From G963665815 sp942492065 (GTDB lineage: Bacteria; Cloacimonadota; Cloacimonadia; Cloacimonadales; JAIOQZ01), in the NCBI GenBank assembly GCA_942492065.1, contig CALODV010000013.1, positions 1-64,000 of the forward strand: 64,000 nucleotides of DNA, written 5' to 3'. The notes beneath the pieces are model-generated. The model saw nothing but the letters and a program-made list of their open reading frames with translations. It had not been told where the DNA came from and did not search any database. Both the position numbers and the translations under genes were made by a program. This document shows, one piece after another, positions 1 through 8,768 of the stretch (position 1 is its first letter; each line of letters begins with the position of its first letter).

Positions 1-2552
1 AGAGTTGAAAGATCAATATTACATTTCTCTGCTATGACTTGATTCTTATCAAAATCGGGTGAAGTTCTTCTGAGAATATTTTCTGATGCCTGCATTATTA
101 TTCCCAGTGGATTATTAATCTCATGGGCCATTCCAGCAGCAAGACCACCAACAGTCATCATCTTCTCAGATTGCACAATCATTTCTTCTATTCTAACCTG
201 ATCGGTTATATTATCAAGTTGGATAACTGCCTGGTTCTCAAATTCTGACGGCAAAGGATAACAAGTTATATTGAAGTACATCTTCTTATTATGTACATGG
301 ATAGCCTGTTTCGCCTTTGTACTGGGAGTTCTTTCTTTGATCGAACTGAAAACAAGACCGAGGTACTCTTCCAGCCATGGGAAAGTTATCAGAATATGTC
401 GACCAACTACGTTCTGGTCAGTTCCAAGCTCCAGAGCTCTATGATTAACCTCAACAACGATTCCATCCATATCCACACCAATTAAGGCCGATGGCATACT
501 GTTTACAATATTATCCAGATATGACTTGGTTCGCTCGAGTTCTTCTTTAGCTTCCTTCTGGATTGTGATGTCCTTTGAGAATAGAAGAACATGTTCCTCA
601 TTTCCAATATGGGCGAGCTTCAATACATTTTCCAGACTTACAGCACTGCCATTCTTTTTCTTTCCCTTCCAGATAAAATATAAAGGACTTTTTTCTCTGA
701 TACTCGCAAAAAGATTTTTATATTGGATAATCTTGATGTTTGAATGTTCATAACTAAGATCTAAATAGTTTAGTTTCAGAGCATCGCTGTAATTATATCC
801 AAAAAGTTTCAGCATTGCTTTGTTAACATCCACGACCCGGAACTCATCAGGTTCAAAAATTATGATGGAGTCGGTAGATGTATCAAATATTTCTTTATAA
901 TTCTGTTCAGATGTCTGCAGCTTTTCGATATCACGACTTTTTTGAGATACATCGGTGACAATCTCAACACAGGCCACAAATTCGTTTTCCCGGTTGAACA
1001 CAGGTGATGCCGTAATATCCAGGTAGAGGTTGGTTCCATCAATATTCTCAATCACAACTTCGTTTTCCAATTTGTTATAAGGTGGATCAAACACATTCCT
1101 CACTGAAATAAGACACTTATGCACAGTACTCCGTAAAATTCCCGTTCTTCTGCTGCTGAACTTTGATTTTGTCAACATGTCCATTAGATTTGAGTAATAA
1201 CGGTTTGTATACTTAATCCGTATAGAATTTCTCTTATTCCTCACCCATACCTGAATACCAATTTGAGCCTGATCGATAATAGCTTTGAGGAACTCGTTTT
1301 CTTCGAAAGCGGTTTGATGTTTTACCTGGTCTTCCCCCAATCTATTTATGAAACCTGTAAGAATTCTCTCCAGATCATAAAAGTTAAACTCAGGCATTTC
1401 CTCAGTATAAACTTCTGCACGCCTGTCTACCCACTGAGAAATATTTGTGATATCATGTGAGATTTTTCTTTTAAAAAAGCTTCCAAGTACTACAGTAATA
1501 CCGATAAGTATTGAGAAAAGCACAACTATGGTTAATGTGTGACTACTCATAACCTCCATAAATGACACACTGCTTCGAAAAGCTTCACACGGAACAAAAA
1601 TCTGGCAGTTGTAGAACATCTCCCAGTCATCCACACCAATAGTGTAATTTATAATCCTTTTGTAACTTCCGTCCTCCTCGCACTCGACCATGTACTCTGT
1701 GTACCCTCCACCTTTCAATGCAGCTCGAATTAACTCACGACTGTATGATTTACCCTCTGCATCTTTAAGAACAACATCCTTGTCCTCAGGATCAATATCA
1801 ATTTCCCCATTATAACTTCCTGTAAAAATTTTGAATGGAGTATTCTTCTCGAAAACATCAATATTTTCCAGAAACTCCTGCTTCATTTTCTTTTTTGTTT
1901 CGTAAGGGAATGAGTTTGCCCCAATCAGTATATCAAGCGGTTTGAAGTAAAAAGCATAAGCAGTTGTATTACGGAAATGCAGCTCATCACCACTCATTCT
2001 GAACATTTTATATTCAAGCATGGTTTCATTCTGGCTGTAGATAGCCTGAACAAAAGAATCATGCATAACATTCATCTCTTGCAAATATTGCTTATTATTT
2101 CTGTCTGTTACTCTCAATTCAGGAACAATGAAATCTTTTATCTGAAAATCATAAACAAAATAATAGTCAGGCATTTCATTATTCAGGTCATTGATAATTG
2201 AACCCAGATGCTTCTTCAAGGCCTTGTTAGACTTGTTCCTGTTCTTTCTATATAGCGAATTGACAAGTGTATTCAGTTTTCTTGCTTCATAACGAAGTCG
2301 ATGCTTCCCTTTGACCTCTTCTCTTTCATTACCGGTTTTGATCAAACTCAAAATTGACAGTGCATGTTGTCTTAAACTATTCCGATCATAATTCTGTTTC
2401 TCATATTGTAACTGTTTTCTCTGGTTAGCAGCATTTTGCATACTGATATGTGCAATGGTAAGATATATTGCTGTAATTGCGAGAATTACAGAGATAATAG
2501 CTGCCCAGTAGACATACTCTGAGAGTTTGAAGTTCCCGGTTTTATTTCTCAT
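1..2552 (-). CDS. Sensor histidine kinase with periplasmic sensor and three PAS domains (3' end off window)
   Basis: Membrane-bound two-component sensor kinase, read by translating the minus strand; about 850 residues are visible and the C-terminus is cut by the left edge. It starts at an ATG after AAGGA. In order: TM helix about residues 13-35; an extracytoplasmic region of about 300 residues, the size of a dCache sensor; TM helix about 335-357; PAS-like domains near 417-530, 544-660 and 672-780; then a HisKA H-box reading GMAHEINNPLG with the phospho-acceptor His near 810. The ATPase domain must lie outside the window. It follows pyruvate kinase by 22 bp and is probably cotranscribed. The ligand and response regulator are unknown. 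Family assignment is secure from the H-box; the Cache assignment is inference from size and topology. Confidence 0.88.
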   Translation of the reverse strand, partial: MRNKTGNFKLSEYVYWAAIISVILAITAIYLTIAHISMQNAANQRKQLQYEKQNYDRNSLRQHALSILSLIKTGNEREEVKGKHRLRYEARKLNTLVNSLYRKNRNKSNKALKKHLGSIINDLNNEMPDYYFVYDFQIKDFIVPELRVTDRNNKQYLQEMNVMHDSFVQAIYSQNETMLEYKMFRMSGDELHFRNTTAYAFYFKPLDILIGANSFPYETKKKMKQEFLENIDVFEKNTPFKIFTGSYNGEIDIDPEDKDVVLKDAEGKSYSRELIRAALKGGGYTEYMVECEEDGSYKRIINYTIGVDDWEMFYNCQIFVPCEAFRSSVSFMEVMSSHTLTIVVLFSILIGITVVLGSFFKRKISHDITNISQWVDRRAEVYTEEMPEFNFYDLERILTGFINRLGEDQVKHQTAFEENEFLKAIIDQAQIGIQVWVRNKRNSIRIKYTNRYYSNLMDMLTKSKFSSRRTGILRSTVHKCLISVRNVFDPPYNKLENEVVIENIDGTNLYLDITASPVFNRENEFVACVEIVTDVSQKSRDIEKLQTSEQNYKEIFDTSTDSIIIFEPDEFRVVDVNKAMLKLFGYNYSDALKLNYLDLSYEHSNIKIIQYKNLFASIREKSPLYFIWKGKKKNGSAVSLENVLKLAHIGNEEHVLLFSKDITIQKEAKEELERTKSYLDNIVNSMPSALIGVDMDGIVVEVNHRALELGTDQNVVGRHILITFPWLEEYLGLVFSSIKERTPSTKAKQAIHVHNKKMYFNITCYPLPSEFENQAVIQLDNITDQVRIEEMIVQSEKMMTVGGLAAGMAHEINNPLGIIMQASENILRRTSPDFDKNQVIAEKCNIDLST

Positions 2553-2574
2553 TTATCCTTATCTTCGATGTAAA

Positions 2575-4335
2575 TTAAATATCTATTATTATTCCTTTGT
2601 CTGCATTCATTGAAATTACAGTATCCTCGTTCAAACGGGAAAAAGCATCCTGCACTCTAGATAACACAGGAATGCCATAAGCAAGCCCCAGTAATGATAA
2701 CTCGTGTTCATAAGCACTTGTCTCTATGATAATACCTGAAGCATACTTCAGAAAAGGAGTATACTCCTTCTTAAAAGTATTCAGAACAACGATCTTATCA
2801 TTGATATCCTTTTTAGAAATATCAGTATAGCTCTTCACAAACACTATAGGGGATTCAGACTTGCCGGGATGAATAACTTTTCCCTTGAGAGTAGCTTTAC
2901 CGACCGTCTCGATCCTTATCATATTTGTTGTCCCTCTTGTTCCCAGAGGTAAACCGGCCACTACTACTACAAGATCTCCCTTCTTCAACCAGCTTTTCTT
3001 GAGACAAATATCCATAGATAGCTTTACAAGCTCTTCAAAATTTGTTGCCTGAGAAATCAAACATGGATGCACTCCCCAATTCAGAGACAACTGGTTAAAG
3101 ACTTTTTTGTCGGTAGTGAATGCATAAATCGGCAGTCCGCTTCTAAGCTTGGAGAGCATTCTGGCGGTATAACCGGACATCGTATGCACAACAAGAGCTC
3201 GTGCCTGACACTGGTAGGCTGTAGAAATTGCGTTATAAGATATAATTGTTGTCAGGTTAGTTTTAGGAAAATCTATTTCCCTCTGATAGAAGAATTTTCT
3301 GTAATCAAAAGAGTTCTCAACCCGTTTTATGATATTCTGCATTGTCTCAACCGTCAAAACAGGATAATCACCGATTGCAGTTTCTCCTGAAAGCATCACC
3401 GCTGAAGTGAGGTCATAGCAAGCATTAGCAACATCAGAAGCCTCTGCTCGGGTTGGAACAGGATTCTCAATCATGGATTCAAGCATCTGAGTAGCAGTAA
3501 TAACGGGTTTACCAGACTGATAACACCTTTTGATAATAGCTTTCTGTCTTATCGGAACCTCTTCTAAAGGCAGTTCTACTCCCAGGTCTCCTCTGGCAAC
3601 CATAATACCGTCAGATAACTGCAGGATACTCTCGAAATTGTTTATAGCCTGTTTATTCTCAATCTTAGAAATAAGCTTAATTCTCGAGTTGATATTTGCA
3701 TCAATAATCAAATTTTTAACATCAAGTATATCCTGTTTTTCTCTTACAAATGACATGGCAATATAGTCCAGATCATGTTTCACAGCAAAACGTATATCCT
3801 CGCGGTCTTTATCAGAAAGGAACGGCAGCGGATAATCCAGAGACGGAATAGTCAAATGGGCTTTAGGCCTTAGGTCACCTTTATTCTTTATCTTTACCAG
3901 AACGGCATTTGCTGAAATCTCTGTAATCTCACCGGATATAAAACCATCCATGAGCAGGACATTATCTCCTACATTAGTCAGTTTACATATGTTTGGCAGA
4001 TTAGTAAAAAAAGATGTTTCACTGTCAGAAAGTTTTAAAGCAATATCAGCTTCTGTGTAGGAAGATATTTTAATTATAGTGCCAGGCTTAAGGAATACTG
4101 TGTCTTTCTGTCCGTAGATACGCACTTCCGGACCTTTGGTATCCATCATTATTGCCAGGGGGATATCCAGTTTTTTCTGGATATCTCTCAACAGCTCTAT
4201 CATCTGCTCTGCATCTTCGTAGTTTGAATGTGAAAAATTTAGACGGGCTACATTCATGCCCTTTTTAATCATATCTTCTATATTTTGTCTTGAAAGTCTG
4301 TTGCTGAGTGTGCAAACAATCTTTGTTTTCTGCAT
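2575..4335 (-). CDS. pyk: Pyruvate kinase with C-terminal extension
   Basis: Cytoplasmic glycolytic enzyme converting phosphoenolpyruvate and ADP to pyruvate and ATP. The N-terminal barrel shows ARLNFSH, MDTKGPEVR, the active-site region KIENKQAINNFESIL, and the metal/substrate motif MVARGDLGVE followed by ATQMLESM and PTRAEASDVANA. At 586 residues it is about 100 longer than the basic enzyme. The tail looks like the mobile PEP-utilizer domain found on some bacterial pyruvate kinases, ending in a GIPVL-type strand, but the usual TSHAA segment is replaced by TSAYEHE, so this domain is probably structural only. The N-terminus, TKIVCTLSNRLS, departs slightly from the common TKIVCTIGP. It is upstream of the histidine kinase on the same strand. 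Confidence 0.96.
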   Translation of the reverse strand: MQKTKIVCTLSNRLSRQNIEDMIKKGMNVARLNFSHSNYEDAEQMIELLRDIQKKLDIPLAIMMDTKGPEVRIYGQKDTVFLKPGTIIKISSYTEADIALKLSDSETSFFTNLPNICKLTNVGDNVLLMDGFISGEITEISANAVLVKIKNKGDLRPKAHLTIPSLDYPLPFLSDKDREDIRFAVKHDLDYIAMSFVREKQDILDVKNLIIDANINSRIKLISKIENKQAINNFESILQLSDGIMVARGDLGVELPLEEVPIRQKAIIKRCYQSGKPVITATQMLESMIENPVPTRAEASDVANACYDLTSAVMLSGETAIGDYPVLTVETMQNIIKRVENSFDYRKFFYQREIDFPKTNLTTIISYNAISTAYQCQARALVVHTMSGYTARMLSKLRSGLPIYAFTTDKKVFNQLSLNWGVHPCLISQATNFEELVKLSMDICLKKSWLKKGDLVVVVAGLPLGTRGTTNMIRIETVGKATLKGKVIHPGKSESPIVFVKSYTDISKKDINDKIVVLNTFKKEYTPFLKYASGIIIETSAYEHELSLLGLAYGIPVLSRVQDAFSRLNEDTVISMNADKGIIIDI

Positions 4336-4386
4336 TTTATTCTCCAGTATGTTGAAAGTAATTTCTCTTAAGAAATAGACACATAT

Positions 4387-4415
4387 AATATATTATGTTT
4401 GGTAAAGTATGTCAC
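4387..4415 (-). promoter_or_regulatory. Candidate sigma-70-type promoter for pyk
   Basis: On the minus strand GTGACA and TATATT are separated by 17 bp, about 50 bp upstream of the pyk start, in an AT-rich divergent intergenic region. The match is moderate and is inference only. Confidence 0.35.
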
Positions 4416-4443
4416 GATTATTTTACTTAATACCTTAAATTAC

Positions 4444-4472
4444 TTGACTCTCGTAAGTTTATGATGTATGAG
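4444..4472 (+). promoter_or_regulatory. Candidate promoter for the AraC-family gene
   Basis: TTGACT and TATGAG are separated by 17 bp, ending 30 bp before the regulator start. The -35 is good and the -10 weak. Confidence 0.35.
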
Positions 4473-4502
4473 CAAGAAAAGTCAATGTAAAAAAGAGGAA
4501 AA

Positions 4503-5378
4503 ATGCCGGATTATCAGAATATACTCCAGAGATCTGTGAACTACATCGAGAACAGGCTGTTCTCTCAACCCACAGTAGAACAGGTTGCAGATTACTGCGG
4601 ATTCTCTCAATATCACTTCAGCAGAGTATTTTCCATATTCACCGGGACTGGAGTCAAAACATACATGCGGGAACGTATTCTCTCGGAAGCTGCCAGAGAG
4701 CTTCTGAATTCAGACATCACAGTAAAGGCGTTGTCGGATAAAACAGGATTCAGTAATCCGGAAACCTTCATCAGGGCATTCCGTAAATACTTCGGTTTAA
4801 CTCCTCAGGCTTTCAGAAAGAAAAATCAGCTGATAAAATACAAACCAAAAATGACCGTGCAGATCTGCCTCTATAACACAGGAGGAAAAAGAATGGATTA
4901 CAAAATCAAAAAAGTGAAAGAGATTGCGTTAGTCGGATTGCAGAGAGAAATCACAACTAAAACTCAAGGCACTCAGATTAATGAAATGTGGAAAGACCTT
5001 AACAGTAAAATTGCAGGAGACAAAAAACTTCGAAATGCAAAAGCAGTGGGACTGTGTTTTCATGATCCAAGATTTATGGATCAGGAACCGGGACCGGACG
5101 ACAAATGGCAATATGTAACAGGAATAGAAATCGATCCGTCTGAGCCAACCCCGGCAGGACTGAACCGATACACTATTCCCGAACATCAATATGCGATTTT
5201 CACGCATAAAGGCAACATGAAAACCGTACGTGACGCTTACGTTTTTATTTGTTGTGAGTGGATAAAAAATGTCAATTACGAATTTGCTCCGATGGACGAA
5301 TTTACAATCTGGGAAAATGGTGTAAACCAGGTTCTTAATGATAACCCCGGCTTTGACATGTACATAGCCGTCAAGTAG
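4503..5378 (+). CDS. AraC-family regulator with GyrI-like effector-binding domain
   Basis: One-component transcription factor of 291 residues. Residues about 5-105 are an AraC-type DNA-binding domain with two helix-turn-helix units; the second carries the signature spanning LSDKTGFSNPETFIRAFRKY and GLTPQAFRKKN. From about residue 125 to the end is a GyrI-like/AraC effector-binding domain that begins MDYKIKKVKEIALVGLQ and ends with DMYIAVK. Proteins with this order generally bind small hydrophobic or cationic molecules and control transport or stress genes; the ligand here is unknown. It is divergent from pyk and stands alone. A GC-rich hairpin follows the stop. Start chosen for the AGAGGAAAA upstream. 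Confidence 0.93.
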   Translation: MPDYQNILQRSVNYIENRLFSQPTVEQVADYCGFSQYHFSRVFSIFTGTGVKTYMRERILSEAARELLNSDITVKALSDKTGFSNPETFIRAFRKYFGLTPQAFRKKNQLIKYKPKMTVQICLYNTGGKRMDYKIKKVKEIALVGLQREITTKTQGTQINEMWKDLNSKIAGDKKLRNAKAVGLCFHDPRFMDQEPGPDDKWQYVTGIEIDPSEPTPAGLNRYTIPEHQYAIFTHKGNMKTVRDAYVFICCEWIKNVNYEFAPMDEFTIWENGVNQVLNDNPGFDMYIAVK

Positions 5379-5390
5379 ATACCTATACCT

Positions 5391-5418
5391 CTGCCCGGAG
5401 CTGCCATGCTCCGGGTGG
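5391..5418 (+). terminator. Hairpin after the AraC-family gene, possible terminator
   Basis: A 7-bp GC-rich stem, CCCGGAG with CTCCGGG around an 8-nt loop, lies 15 bp after the stop. The U tract is poor (TGGGGATTAATTTT), so termination is plausible but not certain. Confidence 0.5.
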
Positions 5419-5492
5419 GGATTAATTTTGCTGCCGTGACTTCAGTTACTTAATGTATTAACGAGTTTTTCCGAAGTTGGAATCATTAATGA

Positions 5493-5699
5493 TTGCTACG
5501 ATTTGTAAATCTATCAAACAAAGATATCAATCACGAAGATATAGCATATTGGAATATTTTCTTGACTAATTATCTACATGAGCTCATTTTATACATCATT
5601 GAGGAGATAGGAGGCAAGCATGACGACATTTCTGAACTTTTCTTCGATTCAGTGTTTCGGGGAAACCTGGATAAAGATATTCATAACGCATTGAAGTAA
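5493..5699 (+). CDS. Small unrecognised ORF, possibly a gene remnant
   Basis: A 68-residue acidic frame that opens with TTG directly after an in-frame stop and has no convincing Shine-Dalgarno. The peptide looks protein-like (YLHELILYIIEEIGGKHDD), yet an ATG at 5489 opens a different frame that closes after 26 codons. This is what a frameshifted or decayed gene would look like. It precedes the next unknown gene by 76 bp in the same AT-rich block. No family recognised. Confidence 0.25.
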   Translation: MLRFVNLSNKDINHEDIAYWNIFLTNYLHELILYIIEEIGGKHDDISELFFDSVFRGNLDKDIHNALK

Positions 5700-5775
5700 T
5701 GGATTATTTTGGTAATTTTGAAAAAATAAGAACATCATATGATGATTTCAGGTGTAAATTATAGTTGAGGAAAAA

Positions 5776-6933
5776 ATGAAAATAAATATAAGAAATATAG
5801 TAATTACAGTGATATTGGTCTTCAATTTGAATGGATTTTTGTATTGTGTAAGGCCTCAACTCAAGCGTATCAAAGTTGATGTGAATGATCTCAAAAACAT
5901 TGTTTTGAATAATAATGAATCCTACATAAAAACAATGTCTGATGTTGTCTTGAATTATGAACTTTCTGATGATGATATTATTGAAGCATTGTCATTTGAG
6001 AACAGCAAACTTACAAAGCTCATTAATACAAGGCTTGATACTATGGTTGTTAAAGAGGGTTATAAGAAAAAGAAATCTTGGACAAATGATCCAGTAGGTT
6101 TTATTTTGCATTATAGGAAACAACTGTTGAAAATTAGTCAAAATGTTATTAATGAGAGTAAATATTCTAAAGATAGCATAGAAGATATTTTTTGTCGACA
6201 AGATTATAATATTTACGGAACAAGATTGTTTTTGTATAATCTTGCAAAAATTGGAGAATATGATATCATTCAAGAGGAGCTTGAAAGATTCCGAATATTG
6301 GCAATTGCGTATAGAAAATCAAAAGTAGAAGAATATTATTCTCCTGACTTTAATAGTTATATGATTGCCCAAGAGCATAATTTTTACAATTTAGTTGACA
6401 GCTATTGCTGCGGTTGTCTAAGAAAAAGATCAGAAATGAAAAAGAAATTCAGGAAAGTACAATTATTTTTGGACGACGTCATATTTAATTATGGTCCTTT
6501 TGGAGAGTTTTTTATTATGATGCAAGCAGCAGAGATATCATACAGTTACTCTAATGAATTTCTTTTGGATGAATTTTGTGATGGCTGGGAATATCGAGGT
6601 CAAATTGAAGTACTTAGAAGCAGGCTCTTAAGAAAAGACCATAGTACTGAGAAATGCATTGAACTAATTACATGTAGATTGGATGAACAACTTATAAAGA
6701 AGAAAATTTCGGATATTGAAAATCCTGAAAGAGTATTTATGCACCTTGCTTTCCTGAATTATAGTATAAACAAAAGAGAAGAAGCAATGATGTGGTTTAA
6801 TAGAGCATTGACTGATAATACTTCTTTCACCGGAGATTGGGATTATTGGCTGGATTATAGATTCTATGAGAAGGGAGAGAAAAAAGCCTTGATGGAGCTC
6901 AAAGAGCAGTATTTGAGAGAAAAGGGGAAATGA
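5776..6933 (+). CDS. Exported protein of unknown function
   Basis: A 385-residue protein whose first 25 residues (hydrophobic stretch IVITVILVFNLNGFLYCV after KINIR) form a signal peptide or membrane anchor. The rest is helical, charged and without cysteine-rich or catalytic motifs that I recognise. The last 80 residues, with FLNYSINKREEAMMWFNRAL, resemble a TPR-like helical hairpin. Ribosome binding site GAGGAAA precedes the ATG. The gene is visibly richer in A+T and in AAA/ATA codons than its neighbours, which hints at horizontal acquisition. Function unknown. Confidence 0.7.
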   Translation: MKINIRNIVITVILVFNLNGFLYCVRPQLKRIKVDVNDLKNIVLNNNESYIKTMSDVVLNYELSDDDIIEALSFENSKLTKLINTRLDTMVVKEGYKKKKSWTNDPVGFILHYRKQLLKISQNVINESKYSKDSIEDIFCRQDYNIYGTRLFLYNLAKIGEYDIIQEELERFRILAIAYRKSKVEEYYSPDFNSYMIAQEHNFYNLVDSYCCGCLRKRSEMKKKFRKVQLFLDDVIFNYGPFGEFFIMMQAAEISYSYSNEFLLDEFCDGWEYRGQIEVLRSRLLRKDHSTEKCIELITCRLDEQLIKKKISDIENPERVFMHLAFLNYSINKREEAMMWFNRALTDNTSFTGDWDYWLDYRFYEKGEKKALMELKEQYLREKGK

Positions 6934-7428
6934 AATGATCAGCCTGCCTCGTACAGGCTTTACTTAGTCCAGTTTTTGAAAAAACAGAGAAATTATTGGC
7001 GAACCCTTCTGGAATTACTTTCCAAATTTACTTTTCGGAACAAAGATTTATGTAATCAGTATAAACTTATCTGTAGATTTTTTAGAAATACCTCCGGATT
7101 CTTTCGGTTATTCAATGAATATCTTTAGAAATTATAACCTTCACAAAGGTTTTCTTATGTTGATAGGTTTTAACAATTTTGTGCTCCCTCTTTCAGGGAA
7201 CTGGTTCCGATTCTTACTCGGGATCTGAGTATTAAACCTGCAATATCTCAACCATTGTTATAGCATTTAGTATATTTTAAATCTCACCGTCCAACTATCT
7301 GGGTACAGTATATGAAGACTGCCATAACTCCCTTATATTGAAAATTTTGAGCAATATCAGGACTAAATGCTTGACATTGGAAGAACTTCTTAACTTATTT
7401 CCTCTATCAGAAGAAGCAGGAGGATGAG
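6934..7428. other. Intergenic region with weak hairpin and a candidate promoter
   Basis: No gene is visible in either strand. A 6-bp stem at 6941-6959 (AGCCTG with CAGGCT) follows the upstream stop by 7 bp and may be a weak terminator. A short inverted repeat GGAAC-TG-GTTCC lies near 7198-7209. TTGACA at 7371-7376 with CTTATT 17 bp later (7394-7399) is a candidate promoter for the TldE/TldD genes. Confidence 0.5.
7371..7399 (+). promoter_or_regulatory. Candidate promoter for the tldE-tldD operon
   Basis: Perfect -35 TTGACA, 17-bp spacer and a weak -10 CTTATT, placing transcription start about 22 bp before the AGGAGGATGAG ribosome binding region. Confidence 0.4.
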
Positions 7429-8760
7429 ATGTTACAAGATTTAAGAATGTTCTTGAAATCGTTGTGCGATCAATACAAAGACTTAAAACTTCAATTTGAA
7501 CTGGAATACTGGGAAACAGACTTTCTGCGTTTCTTTAAGAGTGAAGTTAATTACAATATCACCAAAGAATCAGTTAACCTGAATGTAGATGTCTATAAAG
7601 GGAAAAAATCTTACGGATTCAACGTAGCTGCCCCGACTCGTGAGAAAATCACGCAAAAACTGCAGGAAACTCTGGAGGTGATCGACCTTTTACCGGAAGA
7701 TCCGGACTTCGTTGATATTGAAGATAATATCGATGTTGTCGAAAATCCTTTTAAGGAGAATCCAATCGAAAAATACCCCTTAAACTACAAAATCGATATT
7801 CTTAAACACATAGATAAGATTGTTTCACCACACGATTTCAAGCTGTACGGTACATTTGTATGCAATTACATTACAAACTGCACAGTAAACAGCAACGGAC
7901 TTGATAAGCTTACTTACAGTGCCCCGGTTATGCTTGAGCTTAAAGCTGTCAGCGAGAGAAATCAGGTTACAGTTCTGGAAACATTCGGCAGTGAATCAAT
8001 GGATAATTTCTATCTCGTTGATTTCACAGCTGCTCTTAGTATGAAGATTCAGGCTGCAAAGAATGAAATCGTTGATGTGGAAAAGGATGAGTACGAAGTT
8101 ATACTTTCCCCGAGATGTATAGGTGACCTGTGGTCTTATCTCGGCTGGATGCTATCTGCCAGAGCTCTTGACCGTAAGATGTCTTTTGCAGAAGGCAAGA
8201 TTGATCAGCAGATTTTCCCTGAGAACATCACTCTGATTGATGATCCGCATTTTCCGGGAATGATCAACTATGATTACAACCGAGACGGACACATCTACAG
8301 AAAAAATGATATCGTCAGGAATGGTGTCCTCAAGAACTTTGTCATCAGCAATTACTATTCGCATAAACTCGGGCTGGAGAAAAACGGTTCGGGTGGTTTC
8401 TGCAAGGTAATGGAAAAAGGTGACAAACCTCTGGAAGAGATGATTGGTTCAGTTAAGAAAGGACTGTATATTTCCAGCCTTCACTATATGAACTTCATCA
8501 ATCCCAAGGAAACCTCAGTTACAGGTCTGACCCGTGATGGAACTTTCCTAATTGAGAACGGTAAAATGACAAAAGTTGTTAACAACCTGAGATTCACCCA
8601 GAAAATCACTGAAATCATAGAAAGAATAACCATGATCGAAGATACTTTGCAGAATGTACCTTCATCCGGAAATTACGGAACCTTCAATATTGTTACCAGT
8701 GCCATGCCGCACGTTCTTGTTAACGGTTTCAAAATCAGCTCATCGACAAAAACAATTTAG
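7429..8760 (+). CDS. pmbA: TldE/PmbA-family subunit of a metallopeptidase
   Basis: A 443-residue member of the TldD/PmbA (U62) family. It lacks the HExxxH zinc motif found in the next gene, as expected for the TldE/PmbA partner of the TldD-TldE heterodimer that degrades unfolded or modified peptides in the cytoplasm. Family-like features are the N-terminal alpha/beta part and the C-terminal core near GLTRDGTFLIENGKMTKVVNNLRFTQ and the ending SGNYGTFNIVTSAMPHVLVNGFKI. The gene is 8 bp upstream of tldD and has AGGAGGATGAG before its ATG. The pair may mature small peptides in other bacteria; no peptide substrate gene is seen here. Confidence 0.9.
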   Translation: MLQDLRMFLKSLCDQYKDLKLQFELEYWETDFLRFFKSEVNYNITKESVNLNVDVYKGKKSYGFNVAAPTREKITQKLQETLEVIDLLPEDPDFVDIEDNIDVVENPFKENPIEKYPLNYKIDILKHIDKIVSPHDFKLYGTFVCNYITNCTVNSNGLDKLTYSAPVMLELKAVSERNQVTVLETFGSESMDNFYLVDFTAALSMKIQAAKNEIVDVEKDEYEVILSPRCIGDLWSYLGWMLSARALDRKMSFAEGKIDQQIFPENITLIDDPHFPGMINYDYNRDGHIYRKNDIVRNGVLKNFVISNYYSHKLGLEKNGSGGFCKVMEKGDKPLEEMIGSVKKGLYISSLHYMNFINPKETSVTGLTRDGTFLIENGKMTKVVNNLRFTQKITEIIERITMIEDTLQNVPSSGNYGTFNIVTSAMPHVLVNGFKISSSTKTI

Positions 8761-8768
8761 GAGATATA

